Positions 6,960-15,834 of a stretch of 38,273 nucleotides of DNA are shown here, piece by piece. The stretch covers positions 1 to 38,273 of the forward strand of contig JAGOZU010000024.1 in assembly GCA_018058545.1 (NCBI GenBank), given 5' to 3'. Made by a program: the position numbers and the translations under genes. Positions within the stretch are counted from its first letter, which is position 1. Each line of letters opens with the position of its first letter. The notes beneath the pieces were generated by a model. The model saw nothing but the letters and a program-made list of their open reading frames with translations. It searched no databases and was not told the DNA's origin. The stretch comes from Promineifilum sp. Its GTDB lineage: Bacteria > Chloroflexota > Anaerolineae > Promineifilales > Promineifilaceae.

Positions 6960-8746
6960 GATTCAGTTTCACCTGTTTGCCGCGCTCGTCTGCGGCGGCC
7001 GTCGAGGCAATCGAGCAAGGCGTTGCGGGTCGATTCGCGTTCGGCGACTGAAAGCCCTAACAGATCAAACACCAGTTCATCCAGCGTCTGACGCTCCGCT
7101 CGCGCCAACATCACCGGCGTATCTTCAATCGGCAGCGCGGCCACTCGCCGGAAACTTTCTTCCAGCAAGCGCATCGCTTCCGTGCCCAGTTCGCGCGGGT
7201 CGGGCAGCAGCACCCCGGCCAGCTCGTAGGATGCCAGCCACAACACTCCTTCGCCCAGATTCACCCGGCCGCCCAGCTCACAAGCCAACGCGAACCAGGC
7301 GCTATTGAGCAGCGCCGCGGCCGCAGTCGGCGACACACCGTTAGTCGGAACAAGGCGGTAGATTTGCTGATCGACGGCGATCGGCTCGGTAGCCACGGCT
7401 GCGAAATGACGCTGCCAGACGCCCTTGGCCAGCAAGAGTTGTCCGGCGGGAGCCTGGTCCGATTCCTGTTCGGGCAGGGCGTACCAGGGTCGCCGACCTG
7501 CGCAAGTCGCTCGCGCCGCCACATCTTGCGCCTCGCCCCAGGCCAGATAATCGGCCGCCGCCGTGCCAGTTAAATCGGCCGCCGGGGGGATAGCCAACAA
7601 CTCGTGACGACAATCGGACGCGCCCAATAGCAGTGAGTCGACGCCTCGCAGGGATTTGAGCAACGGCCGCCGGAACGCCGCCTCAATGCCCCACTGCTCC
7701 ACGCGACGACGACTGAGATAAAAGAAATCGTTGGCCCCGGTGGTGTGGCCGCGCTGTATCATCGCCCATTGACCCAGAGGGGCCGTCGGGCGTGGCGGCC
7801 GACGCAGATAAACATCGGGAGCGCGCAACAACGATCCCCAACGGGCGGTCGCGTCCAGTCCCTCCTGCTCGCGAACCCGGACTGACGCCGCAGGCGACAG
7901 TCGATCGGCCGCGGGCATCAGGCGAGTGACAAGGCTCTCGACGGCCTGCACCCGGCGGCTATCGGTCTCGAGGCCGAGCAACTCTCGCAAGGGTTGCCGC
8001 AACCGAATAAAGCGGACGCGATTGCCGGCTCGATCAGCAGCCTCCCCGGCGCGCTCCAGGATGACCAGACAAGTATTGACCCCCGCGGTGGCGAACCAGC
8101 GCTCGACGGCCGACTCCACCACGGCTACGATGCGAAAATGCTCGAGCATGAACTGCTTCAGCGCGTCACCATAGGCCACGTCGAGCCAGCCGTTAGGCAC
8201 GACAAACCCAAGACGCCCGCCCTCGCGCAAAAAATCCAGACTGTGGATGAAGAAATAGGCGTAGAGGCCGGCTCTCCGGCCAAGGAACGCGCTCAACTCA
8301 CGCGGCACAAGTGGGTGCAACGGTGATGGACCATTCGGCAAGCTTTCGGGATTAAACAAGGTCATCTGCCGGGCATCATCGCCCAGCCGTTCAATCCACT
8401 CGGCTCGCGTGTAAGGTGGATTACCCACGACGGCATCAAATGGCTCATAGCCGCTCGCATCCAGGGTGAAAAAATTCGCCCTTTCGATCCTCGCGCCGGA
8501 TACCGTCTCTGCCACGGCCGCTGCATTGGGGTCCAGTTCGATACCGTAGAGCGTCCTCTGTGCGGACTGCTCCTCGACCGAAGCCAACCAAGCGCGCCAT
8601 TGCGCAGCTCTGCGCAGCAACGCGCCGTCGCCGCAACTGGGGTCAAGCAGCCGGGCATTGGCGCGACGCAGACAGAAGCCCAACAACAAGTCGGCTACAT
8701 CGGTCGGCGTGGCATACTGCCCCCAGGTTCGCTGTTTATCGGTCAT
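6956..8746 (-). CDS. N6-adenine DNA methyltransferase, TaqI/Eco57I-like, apparently without a nuclease
   Basis: This 596-residue protein should methylate adenine N6 in a specific DNA sequence using S-adenosylmethionine. The gamma-class motif order is clear: motif X GQYATPTDVADLLL at residues 9-22, motif I DPSCGDGALL at 35-44, the acidic LYGIELDP, and catalytic motif IV NPPY at 109-112. From about residue 320 comes a target-recognition-like region with RGHTTGANDFFYL, as in TaqI-type specificity domains. No nuclease motif is visible at either end, so it is not a complete type IIG enzyme. No obvious restriction gene is adjacent. The ATG at 8746 is divergent, 59 bases from the start of a hypothetical gene. 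It may be an orphan regulatory methylase or a remnant of a restriction-modification system. Confidence 0.85.
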   Translation of the reverse strand: MTDKQRTWGQYATPTDVADLLLGFCLRRANARLLDPSCGDGALLRRAAQWRAWLASVEEQSAQRTLYGIELDPNAAAVAETVSGARIERANFFTLDASGYEPFDAVVGNPPYTRAEWIERLGDDARQMTLFNPESLPNGPSPLHPLVPRELSAFLGRRAGLYAYFFIHSLDFLREGGRLGFVVPNGWLDVAYGDALKQFMLEHFRIVAVVESAVERWFATAGVNTCLVILERAGEAADRAGNRVRFIRLRQPLRELLGLETDSRRVQAVESLVTRLMPAADRLSPAASVRVREQEGLDATARWGSLLRAPDVYLRRPPRPTAPLGQWAMIQRGHTTGANDFFYLSRRRVEQWGIEAAFRRPLLKSLRGVDSLLLGASDCRHELLAIPPAADLTGTAAADYLAWGEAQDVAARATCAGRRPWYALPEQESDQAPAGQLLLAKGVWQRHFAAVATEPIAVDQQIYRLVPTNGVSPTAAAALLNSAWFALACELGGRVNLGEGVLWLASYELAGVLLPDPRELGTEAMRLLEESFRRVAALPIEDTPVMLARAERQTLDELVFDLLGLSVAERESTRNALLDCLDGRRRRARQTGETES

Positions 8747-8805
8747 TGGCCGGGCCGGTGAAACGGTTGGGTCGGACGCTCAAGAATGATTATACTACAA
8801 GGAGG

Positions 8806-9276
8806 ATGAGCACGTTATCCCACACCGCTTTCCTCAAGACGTTGCCCGACGAGCTGCGGCCGATGTTGCCCACCCTGTTACAAGGGTTTCAGGTGCGGCA
8901 ACCGTGGAGCCTGCTGCAGATCCACTACGGCGAGCCGTCGCTGCACTACGAGGTCGGTCACTACGCCCACCAGCCCGGGCGACATGTCTCCGGCTGGGAA
9001 CTGGGTTTCCATTGCGAATCGCGCGACCATGATCTCAATCTGTTGCTGCTCAAAGGTTTCCGCCATCACCTGTTCGAGATCAAGACGACGCTCGGCGAAC
9101 GCATCGAGGCCGAGATGTGGGATCGCGGCTGGACGAAGGTCTACGAGGTCTACCCGGACGAGCCGCTGACGGAAGCCTATCGCGCGGCCGTCGCCGGGCG
9201 TCTGGCCGAGATCATCGCCTGCCTGCACCCCATTTTTGTCGATCTGCGCCGAGCGGCCGCGGAACTCTATCGCTAG
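8806..9276 (+). CDS. Conserved-looking hypothetical protein, divergent from the methyltransferase
   Basis: I do not recognise this 156-residue protein. It is soluble, with no signal peptide, and looks like a real gene. It has its own start region, codon use like its neighbours and a dense pattern of charged and aromatic residues. Notable segments are SLLQIHYGEP, WELGFHCESRDHDLN, HHLFEIKTTLGERIEAEMW and RLAEIIACLHPIF. The Glu and Lys residues in LFEIKTT could suggest a nuclease-like fold, but this is weak. The ATG at 8806 is preceded directly by AGGAGG with no spacing. A TATACT box lies only nine bases upstream, so the message may be nearly leaderless. The frame extends far upstream, but that part is antisense to the methyltransferase and is unlikely to be coding. 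Its divergent position makes a link to DNA modification possible. Confidence 0.7.
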   Translation: MSTLSHTAFLKTLPDELRPMLPTLLQGFQVRQPWSLLQIHYGEPSLHYEVGHYAHQPGRHVSGWELGFHCESRDHDLNLLLLKGFRHHLFEIKTTLGERIEAEMWDRGWTKVYEVYPDEPLTEAYRAAVAGRLAEIIACLHPIFVDLRRAAAELYR

Positions 9277-9306
9277 AGCATCGTTTCCCTCGGTACTTTT
9301 CTCCTA

Positions 9307-9336
9307 TTGTCTTCAATCATTTACAATTGGTATGAT
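9307..9336 (+). promoter_or_regulatory. Candidate sigma-70 promoter for the FG-GAP protein gene
   Basis: TTGTCT (9307-9312, four of six matches to the -35 consensus) and TATGAT (9331-9336, five of six) are 18 bases apart. The promoter lies in the 195-base space before the large exported protein, leaving a leader of about 130 bases. A good ribosome-binding site, GGAGGG, is at 9454-9459. I see nothing else in this intergenic space. Confidence 0.4.
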
Positions 9337-9471
9337 TGCGGGCGCGATTTCCGGCTTGCAGGAATCGTATCAGGCACCGGTTTAAACCCGCTTAGTCGGA
9401 AGTTCGCTTTGCCCGCTGAACCAAATATCTAAAGTAACCCTATCCTGGCATCAGGAGGGAAGCACTCATAA

Positions 9472-12400
9472 ATGCATTTGGTCATCAGATACAGACGCGG
9501 AATCCAGATCATTACCTTCACAACCCTCTTGCTCCTGTGGCTGAATATTGGGCTTAGGATTGGGCATCTGCAATTGTTCAAGTCTCAAAATGTCTCGGCG
9601 CTTGTCGATAGCTGGCAACTTCTTTCCTCAGCTAACGATGATATCCCCTCTCCGGCATCCAGCGAACAACAAACCCTTTCCCTTATTCTGGATATCGATG
9701 GAGACAATATAAACGATTTTGTCATCGGATCGCGCCGAGAACCAGGCCCAGCACTGATCTGGTATCGACGCGGCGAAACCGGCTGGGCACGCTACATTAT
9801 CGAACCCTCAGCGCTTCACATAGAGGCCGGTGGCGCTTTCCATGATATCGATGGGGACGGCGATCTGGACGTCGTTGCTGGCTGCACCAATCAATGTAAC
9901 TCGATCTGGTGGTGGGAAAACCCTTCTCCCGACTTCAAGCCTGCTACGCCATGGACACGCCGATTGATTAAAAATAGCGGCAGCAACAAGCACCATGACA
10001 TGGTTTTCGGCAATTTCGATGGCGATCCAAACATTGAGCTAGCCTTCTGGAATCAAGGGGCCAAGCAGTTATTTCTGGTCGATATACCACCCAACCCTAA
10101 ATCTACTCAACCTTGGCCCAATGCCGTGGCAATTTATACCGCTCCCGACAGCCAGCGTGAGGGACTAGTCAAAGCTGATATCGATCTCGACGGCAAGGAT
10201 GACATCATTGGTGGCGGTATTTGGTTCAAACACATCAACAACAATAACTTCACAGCATATCCAATCGAATATTTCAAGGTTATGCGAGTCGCCGTCGGTC
10301 AGCTCGTCCCAGGCGGTCGCCCGGAGATTATCCAGATTCCGGGGGATTCAATCGGACCCGGGAGATGGTATCAGTGGAACGGATCCGCATGGATAGGCAA
10401 CAATTTACCTGTCGGGACGATCACCCACGGCCACTCGCTGGATATAGGGGACGTCGATCAGGATGGCTATCTCGACATCTTCATCGGCGAGATGCGTCAG
10501 ATTCAAACCGGGATTGACCTGAATGCAAACGCGCGGACGATGGTTCTTTATGGCGATGGTCAGGGCAACTTCACGACCGATATAATCGCCACCGGCATCG
10601 ACAATCATGAATCACGTCTGGCTGATTTGGATGGCGACGGCGATCTGGATATCCTCGGCAAGCCACACAAGTGGGATACACCTCGTGTTGACGTATGGTT
10701 AAATCTGTTAGGATCATCGATCGATACCCCAACCACCACCGACACACCGGACGCAACGTCTACCGATGCCGACGCACCGGATGCGACACCGACCGATACT
10801 GAAACACCAGGGGCAACACCCACCAATGCTGATGTGCCGGAAGTGACACCTACCGATGCCGAAACACCTGAGGTAACGCCCACCAATACCGATACAGCGA
10901 CGGCGACGCCTACCGGTACGCCAACCATACCGCCCACTGACACTTCAACCACTCTTCCAACGAGTACGCCGGCGATCTGTTTCTCGCCGGATGACTGGGC
11001 CTCTCAAGTAATTGACAGCGCCCGACCGTATCGTGCCGTATTCATCGATTCAGCCGATCTGGATGGCGACGGGTATCAGGATATCGTCACCGGGGGATGG
11101 TGGTATCGCAACCCCGGTGCGGCCGGCGGGGCCTGGCAGCGTTTCGCAATCGGGGCAACGTTCAATCAGATGGCTGTTATCGATGATTTTGATGGTGACG
11201 GCCTTCCCGACATTCTGGGCACCAAGCCGGTCGCCGCCCAACCCCATCTCGGTAATGCATTTGTCTGGGCCCACAACCTTGGTGGTGCCAATCCAGCCAC
11301 TCAATTTGAGATCATTGACACGGGCGTCACGGCGTCGCACGGCGATTTTCTGCAAGGTATCACGGTCACCTCCTTTCAGCCCGGTGTCAAGGAAGTGATT
11401 CTTTCATGGCACAAGGAATCTCTCAGCCGTCTTGATGCGTTAATTGTTCCGGCCTCTCCTATCACGCAAACTTGGGCATTACGCCAATTATCGACTGTGA
11501 CACAGAGCGAAGAAGTTACTGCAGGGGATATTGATGCAGACGGTGATCAGGATATATTGCTGGGCTCGATCTGGCTTCAGAATACGGGTGACGGGGTATC
11601 CTGGAATACTCGCACCCTCTATAGTACAAGCGACAAACCGGACCGAAGTCGGTTAAGTGATATCAACAACGACGGTCGTCTGGATTCAGTCATAGGCTAT
11701 GAAAAGACGGGCTCCCAGCCCGGTAAACTTGCCTGGTATGAAGCGTCTCCAAATCCCACTGGGCTGTGGACGGAACATATCATCGCCGGCTCACCAGATA
11801 TTCTTGCCCCCATGAGTCTTGACACTATCGATATCGATGGTGACGGCGATCCGGACGTCGTCGTGGGCGAACACAATTTGGCCAATCCATCCCAAGGCCG
11901 CGTCATCATCTATGAAAACCTGAATCAAGGTGCGTCCTGGGTCGCGCACATAATCGCTACCGGCAACGAACACCACGATGGAACCCAGTTCGTCGACATC
12001 GATAATGACGGGGATCAGGACATCATCTCTATTAGTTGGAGTGAAGATAAAGTCCTGCTCTACAAGCAACAAAGCAGCTGCGTGCCGATCACGGTCACAC
12101 CGCCAACGCCAACCAACACGCCGGCATCAACTAATACATCAACTCCGACTCATACGTCGACGAACACGCCAACACCGACCGCGACGGGAACTCCTACCGA
12201 CACCGCCACGCCGACCGAGGCAGGCACACCGACCAACACACCGGTATCAACTAATACATCGACTCCGACTCATACTTCGACGAACACGCCAACACCGACC
12301 GCGACGAGCACGCCAACCAATACGCCGACGCCAACCAAGGCCAACACGCCCACCGCCACGCCAGTACCCACCACGCCGGCGCAATGCCCGATGACGGCTC

Positions 12401-14205
12401 CCGGAAACCTCGTCACCAATCCGGATTTCTCAGATACTTTCAACTGGGTATTCTTCACCAACGGCAAGGGAGCCTTCACCACAACAACCCAAACCCCCTA
12501 CCAACAATGCGCTCCAGCTGCCCAAATCGCCATCGTAACCGCCGGCACCAACGTTCAGCTATACCAGAGCGGCATCACCCTCCAGCCCAAAACGACCTAT
12601 CAGTTCTCCATCGCCGCCCGCGCTTCAGCCAATCGAACGGTCAAGGTCATTCTAGGCAGGCACAACGCGCCCTTCACCAATTACGGCCTGAACGCTACGA
12701 TCAAACTGACCCCCGGCTGGCAGGTGTTCATGATCACATTCACAACCAAGGGCTTCTCCTCACCTGTGTCCAACGGTCGGCTGCGCATCGCTTTGGAGAA
12801 GTCGGATGCTGCCGGCGATTTTTTCTTCTTCGACAACGTCGTCATCGCTCCGTCCGGCTCGATCCCGCCGACGTCGACCAACACCCCGATAGCGACCCAT
12901 ACTCCGATTTTCACAGCCACTCCATCGGAGACGCCGACAGCGACAGAGACAGGAACCCCTACCAACACTCCGACGGCGACAGATACGCCAACGAGTACAT
13001 CAATACCATCGGACACACCAAATCCATCGGAGACGCCGACCGCGACAGAGACGTCCGCTCATACGGCGACGCCAACGCATACGCCTGTGCCGGGCGCTCC
13101 AACCCAGGCTTACTCCACCGCCTTAACCGCCGCCTCAGGCGCATATGCCTTCACCGACAAGCCGGCCGAGACATCGATCAACTTCACCCAGTTGCTGGCT
13201 GCAGCGGGCCAGACACGCGCTTTTGATCCGGCCTCGCTGCGCGTTGTGGAAGTGGATTCCGGCGACGCTATCCTCGATTCGGAAGTCCCCTTCCAGTTCG
13301 ACATGGCGGCGAACTACAACGCCGCCAATAACGGAGCAGGCACGCTTGTGTGGCTGATGGAGGGCAATACCCCGGCCAACACGACGCGCCGCTATCATGT
13401 CTACTATGACGTTACGGGAAAGGGATTTACTGCGCCAAACTTCACGCCGCTGGTGTCGGCAACTGACAACGTGCCGCACAAGGGTTATCAGAGTATCCGT
13501 CTGGTGACCACTATTGGTGAATACTTCTACCACAAGCCGGGTGGCGGGTTCGCCACGCTTCTCGACGTGAGTGGTAATGACTGGATCGGATGGAGCAGCG
13601 CCACCGGAGCGGCCGGCGATTTTCGCGGCATACCCAATATGGTCCACCCGAATGACGGTGGTTACTTTCATCCCGGTCGCACGACTGCTATTACCACGCT
13701 TATAAGTCAGGGGCCATTAAAAGTAGTTTTTAAATCAACGGACAAGAACGGTAAATGGGAAACTCTTTGGGAAGTCTTCCCTGCCTATGCACGAATGACG
13801 GTCATGAAGGCTCCGTCGGCCAAATACTGGTTTCTCTATGAAGGAACACCGGGGGGGCTTCTCGAACCCGGAATTGATTCACAGACCCGCTCAAACGGAA
13901 CGATGACTCTCCTTTCGGCCACGCTAAAGACAGACATTCCCGGTGACGAATGGCTTTATTTCAGCGATCCGAACATCGGGCGATCCCTCTATCTGGCTCA
14001 CCATCAAAGCGATTCACAGATCGATGCTTACACCCCGATGGGCGGATTGATGACCGTGTTCGGCTTTGGTCGAAACGGCAACTCTCGCCTTTTGAATGGC
14101 ACGGGGCGACAGTTCACCATTGGCCTGGTCGACGCGACAGCCTATAACACCGTGAAACCGGCTATCTACAACGCCTATAAGGATGTGTCGGTTACAATCG
14201 AATGA
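9472..14205 (+). CDS. Large exported multidomain protein: two FG-GAP/VCBS propellers, CBM-like domain, Thr/Pro linkers
   Basis: A 1577-residue protein with an N-terminal signal or anchor helix (about residues 12-30, [14 protein letters not shown]). Domain 1 (about 70-415) and domain 2 (about 505-868) each hold five or six calcium-loop repeats of the DxDGDGxxD type, such as [11 protein letters not shown] and [11 protein letters not shown]. This is the signature of FG-GAP/VCBS beta-propellers. Thr/Pro-rich linkers follow at about 416-500, 872-968 and 1131-1209. A jelly-roll, carbohydrate-binding-like domain (about 970-1127, [16 protein letters not shown] to FFFFDNVVI) sits between linkers 2 and 3. 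The last 365 residues form a beta-rich domain I cannot name, possibly polysaccharide-acting. There is no sorting motif at the C-terminus. It is probably a cell-surface or secreted glycan-binding or glycan-degrading protein. The start has a GGAGGG ribosome-binding site. Confidence 0.85.
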   Translation: MHLVIRYRRGIQIITFTTLLLLWLNIGLRIGHLQLFKSQNVSALVDSWQLLSSANDDIPSPASSEQQTLSLILDIDGDNINDFVIGSRREPGPALIWYRRGETGWARYIIEPSALHIEAGGAFHDIDGDGDLDVVAGCTNQCNSIWWWENPSPDFKPATPWTRRLIKNSGSNKHHDMVFGNFDGDPNIELAFWNQGAKQLFLVDIPPNPKSTQPWPNAVAIYTAPDSQREGLVKADIDLDGKDDIIGGGIWFKHINNNNFTAYPIEYFKVMRVAVGQLVPGGRPEIIQIPGDSIGPGRWYQWNGSAWIGNNLPVGTITHGHSLDIGDVDQDGYLDIFIGEMRQIQTGIDLNANARTMVLYGDGQGNFTTDIIATGIDNHESRLADLDGDGDLDILGKPHKWDTPRVDVWLNLLGSSIDTPTTTDTPDATSTDADAPDATPTDTETPGATPTNADVPEVTPTDAETPEVTPTNTDTATATPTGTPTIPPTDTSTTLPTSTPAICFSPDDWASQVIDSARPYRAVFIDSADLDGDGYQDIVTGGWWYRNPGAAGGAWQRFAIGATFNQMAVIDDFDGDGLPDILGTKPVAAQPHLGNAFVWAHNLGGANPATQFEIIDTGVTASHGDFLQGITVTSFQPGVKEVILSWHKESLSRLDALIVPASPITQTWALRQLSTVTQSEEVTAGDIDADGDQDILLGSIWLQNTGDGVSWNTRTLYSTSDKPDRSRLSDINNDGRLDSVIGYEKTGSQPGKLAWYEASPNPTGLWTEHIIAGSPDILAPMSLDTIDIDGDGDPDVVVGEHNLANPSQGRVIIYENLNQGASWVAHIIATGNEHHDGTQFVDIDNDGDQDIISISWSEDKVLLYKQQSSCVPITVTPPTPTNTPASTNTSTPTHTSTNTPTPTATGTPTDTATPTEAGTPTNTPVSTNTSTPTHTSTNTPTPTATSTPTNTPTPTKANTPTATPVPTTPAQCPMTAPGNLVTNPDFSDTFNWVFFTNGKGAFTTTTQTPYQQCAPAAQIAIVTAGTNVQLYQSGITLQPKTTYQFSIAARASANRTVKVILGRHNAPFTNYGLNATIKLTPGWQVFMITFTTKGFSSPVSNGRLRIALEKSDAAGDFFFFDNVVIAPSGSIPPTSTNTPIATHTPIFTATPSETPTATETGTPTNTPTATDTPTSTSIPSDTPNPSETPTATETSAHTATPTHTPVPGAPTQAYSTALTAASGAYAFTDKPAETSINFTQLLAAAGQTRAFDPASLRVVEVDSGDAILDSEVPFQFDMAANYNAANNGAGTLVWLMEGNTPANTTRRYHVYYDVTGKGFTAPNFTPLVSATDNVPHKGYQSIRLVTTIGEYFYHKPGGGFATLLDVSGNDWIGWSSATGAAGDFRGIPNMVHPNDGGYFHPGRTTAITTLISQGPLKVVFKSTDKNGKWETLWEVFPAYARMTVMKAPSAKYWFLYEGTPGGLLEPGIDSQTRSNGTMTLLSATLKTDIPGDEWLYFSDPNIGRSLYLAHHQSDSQIDAYTPMGGLMTVFGFGRNGNSRLLNGTGRQFTIGLVDATAYNTVKPAIYNAYKDVSVTIE
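10741..10920 (+). repeat. Six 30-bp tandem repeats coding for the first Thr/Pro linker
   Basis: Six successive 30-base units (starts at 10741, 10771, 10801, 10831, 10861 and 10891) each encode a decapeptide of the form (D/E)xPxxTPTxx, for example [10 protein letters not shown] and [10 protein letters not shown]. The units are diverged at third positions, so the array is old, but its period is exact. It forms the spacer between the first and second propellers. Such arrays change length by slippage. Confidence 0.85.
12121..12360 (+). repeat. 120-bp tandem duplication in the second Thr/Pro linker
   Basis: Bases 12121-12240 and 12241-12360 are two copies of a 40-codon unit. The first 60 bases differ at only three positions. 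The second half is more diverged. Both copies read Thr/Pro/Ser-rich peptides such as [16 protein letters not shown]. The high identity points to a fairly recent duplication that lengthened the linker before the carbohydrate-binding-like domain. Confidence 0.9.
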
Positions 14206-14230
14206 TCAGGCGCGCCAAATTCGGCCGTTC

Positions 14231-15640
14231 CTATTCACCTTCGACATGGTGCTTGCCCTCGTTAAGCCGTTCGCGAGGCTTGTGAACCTCAATTGAGCCG
14301 ACGCCCAGCGGCTGCCACTTCTGAGCGATTTCGCCGCTGCGCAGTCGGTGTTCGGCGCCGCCACGGGCATGGGTGTCGGCAAACCCGGACGGCTCGATGG
14401 ACATGCGCTCCCCTTCCAGCAGAGCCAGCACCCCTTCCTGTCCCGGCTCCGGCCGCGGCGCAATGAGCGCCTCCTGATCCTTGATCTCGTGCGGGTCATA
14501 GTCCAGAGGCTCGGTGTAGGTGGTGATGAAGCCCTCGAAGTTGCGCAGTACGATCTTGCCGGGCGCCTGGCTGATGACGTAGTTGGGCATGACGGGTATC
14601 TTGCCGCCACCGCCGGGGGCGTCGACAACGTAGGTGGGCACGGCATAGCCGGAGGTGTGGCCGCGCAATCCCTCCATGATCTCGATCCCTTTGGCGACTG
14701 TCGTGCGCAGATGGCCGGAGCCTTCCACCAGGTCACACTGATAGAGGTAATACGGCCGCACGCGAATCTTGACCAGCTCGTGGACGAGTTTGCGCTGAAT
14801 ATGGACGGAGTCGTTGATGCCCGCCAGCAGGACGCTCTGATTTCCAAGAGGCACGCCGGCATGGGAGAGGCGGTCGGCAGCCGCGGCCAGCTCAGGCGTG
14901 ATCTCCTTGGGATGATTGACGTGAATGTTAATCCATAGTGGGTGGTATTTATCGACCATGTCGCAGAACTCCGGCGTGATGCGCATGGGCAGGAAGACGG
15001 GCACGCGTGAGCCGATGCGAATGATCTCCACGTGGGGGATGGCTCGCAGGCGACCGAGGATCATGTCCACCAGCTTGGGGGCCAGCACCATCGGATCGCC
15101 GCCGGAGAGCAGCACGTCGCGGATTTGCGGCGTGCGCTCAATGTAGTCGATCTGGGCATCGAAATCGGCGCGGCTGAAGGTCTGCGTCGGGTCGCCGACG
15201 ATGCGGCTGCGGGTGCAATAGCGGCAGTAGCTGGCGCATTGGGTGGTGATCAGCATCAGTACACGGTCGGGATAGCGATGGACGAGTCCCGGCACCGGCG
15301 AATGCTTGTCCTCGGCCAGGCTGTCCTCCATCATGGATTCAAAGGGTACCATCTCGCGGTCCGTGGGGATGACCTGCTTGCGGACGGGACAATGAGGGTC
15401 GTCGGGGTCGATGAGGCTGGCGAAATAGGGGGTGATATCGACGCGAAACAACCCCTGGGCCGTCAGAGCGCGGCGCTCGGATTCAGTCAGGTTGATGACA
15501 CGGCCGAGTTCCTCGACGGAATTAAGACGATGAGACATCTGCCAGCGCCAATCCATCCATTGTTCATCAGGGACGTCTTTCCAGTAAGGCGCGCGGGTAT
15601 AGACGGGATCGTTTAATGGGCTGGTGATGGGCTTGGGCAT
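14231..15640 (-). CDS. kamA: L-lysine 2,3-aminomutase (radical SAM)
   Basis: This enzyme interconverts L-lysine and L-beta-lysine using a [4Fe-4S] cluster, S-adenosylmethionine and PLP. The radical SAM motif CASYCRYC gives Cys135, 139 and 142. The PLP lysine is Lys347 in PGGGGKIPV. Asp303 (QCDLVEG) and Asp340 (VVDAPGG) match the two lysine-binding aspartates of the clostridial enzyme with a constant offset of ten residues. This supports true lysine specificity rather than EpmB or glutamate mutase activity. At the position of clostridial Cys268 there is Ser278, and the C-terminal Cys cluster is missing, so the structural zinc site is probably lost. The ATG at 15640 follows AAGGAG, and a strong promoter lies upstream. 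Beta-lysine could serve lysine degradation or, with an acetyltransferase not seen here, osmolyte synthesis. Confidence 0.93.
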   Translation of the reverse strand: MPKPITSPLNDPVYTRAPYWKDVPDEQWMDWRWQMSHRLNSVEELGRVINLTESERRALTAQGLFRVDITPYFASLIDPDDPHCPVRKQVIPTDREMVPFESMMEDSLAEDKHSPVPGLVHRYPDRVLMLITTQCASYCRYCTRSRIVGDPTQTFSRADFDAQIDYIERTPQIRDVLLSGGDPMVLAPKLVDMILGRLRAIPHVEIIRIGSRVPVFLPMRITPEFCDMVDKYHPLWINIHVNHPKEITPELAAAADRLSHAGVPLGNQSVLLAGINDSVHIQRKLVHELVKIRVRPYYLYQCDLVEGSGHLRTTVAKGIEIMEGLRGHTSGYAVPTYVVDAPGGGGKIPVMPNYVISQAPGKIVLRNFEGFITTYTEPLDYDPHEIKDQEALIAPRPEPGQEGVLALLEGERMSIEPSGFADTHARGGAEHRLRSGEIAQKWQPLGVGSIEVHKPRERLNEGKHHVEGE

Positions 15641-15695
15641 GGGATTATCACTCCTTGAGCGGTTCTTACAGCGGAACGGCGATTTATTAATGAAG

Positions 15696-15724
15696 ATTAT
15701 AGTGAAAAGAGGGCCGGTTGCGAA
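15696..15724 (-). promoter_or_regulatory. Promoter of kamA
   Basis: On the minus strand TTCGCA (15719-15724, four of six -35 matches) and a perfect TATAAT (15696-15701) are separated by 17 bases. The predicted start gives a leader of about 50 bases with an AAGGAG ribosome-binding site ten bases before the ATG. This suggests kamA is transcribed alone, separate from the ABC exporter genes upstream. Confidence 0.65.
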
Positions 15725-15743
15725 TTAGATAATAGTCGAATCC

Positions 15744-15760
15744 ACCTCGACCTTCGAGGT
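15744..15760. repeat. Small inverted repeat between exporter and kamA
   Basis: ACCTCGA and TCGAGGT (15744-15750 and 15754-15760) pair around a three-base loop, CCT. On the plus strand it is followed by TTTTAAT. On the minus strand, the direction of the neighbouring genes, no T-tract follows. It could end exporter transcripts weakly or block antisense transcription. Confidence 0.3.
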
Positions 15761-15834
15761 TTTAATAGGGGCCAACCATATGAATGCGCTATCCAAACGA
15801 ATAGAATTCCTTTCCTCCTCAACGAACCAACCCA

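Noticed and set aside
6267-8746. Methylase plus endonuclease III as a restriction-modification system
   Set aside because: The downstream protein has all the marks of Nth, a DNA repair glycosylase. It is not a restriction enzyme.
8560-8805. Upstream extension of the unknown gene at 8806
   Set aside because: It is antisense to the start of the methyltransferase, has an Arg/Pro-rich shadow composition and no ribosome-binding site.
10605-10952. Minus-strand Val/Gly/Ser-rich open frame opposite the first linker
   Set aside because: It is the antisense shadow of the Thr/Pro repeat DNA, which keeps long open frames on both strands.
10741-12360. Tandem repeats as a CRISPR array
   Set aside because: The repeats are in frame, encode Thr/Pro linkers and have no unique spacers or cas genes.
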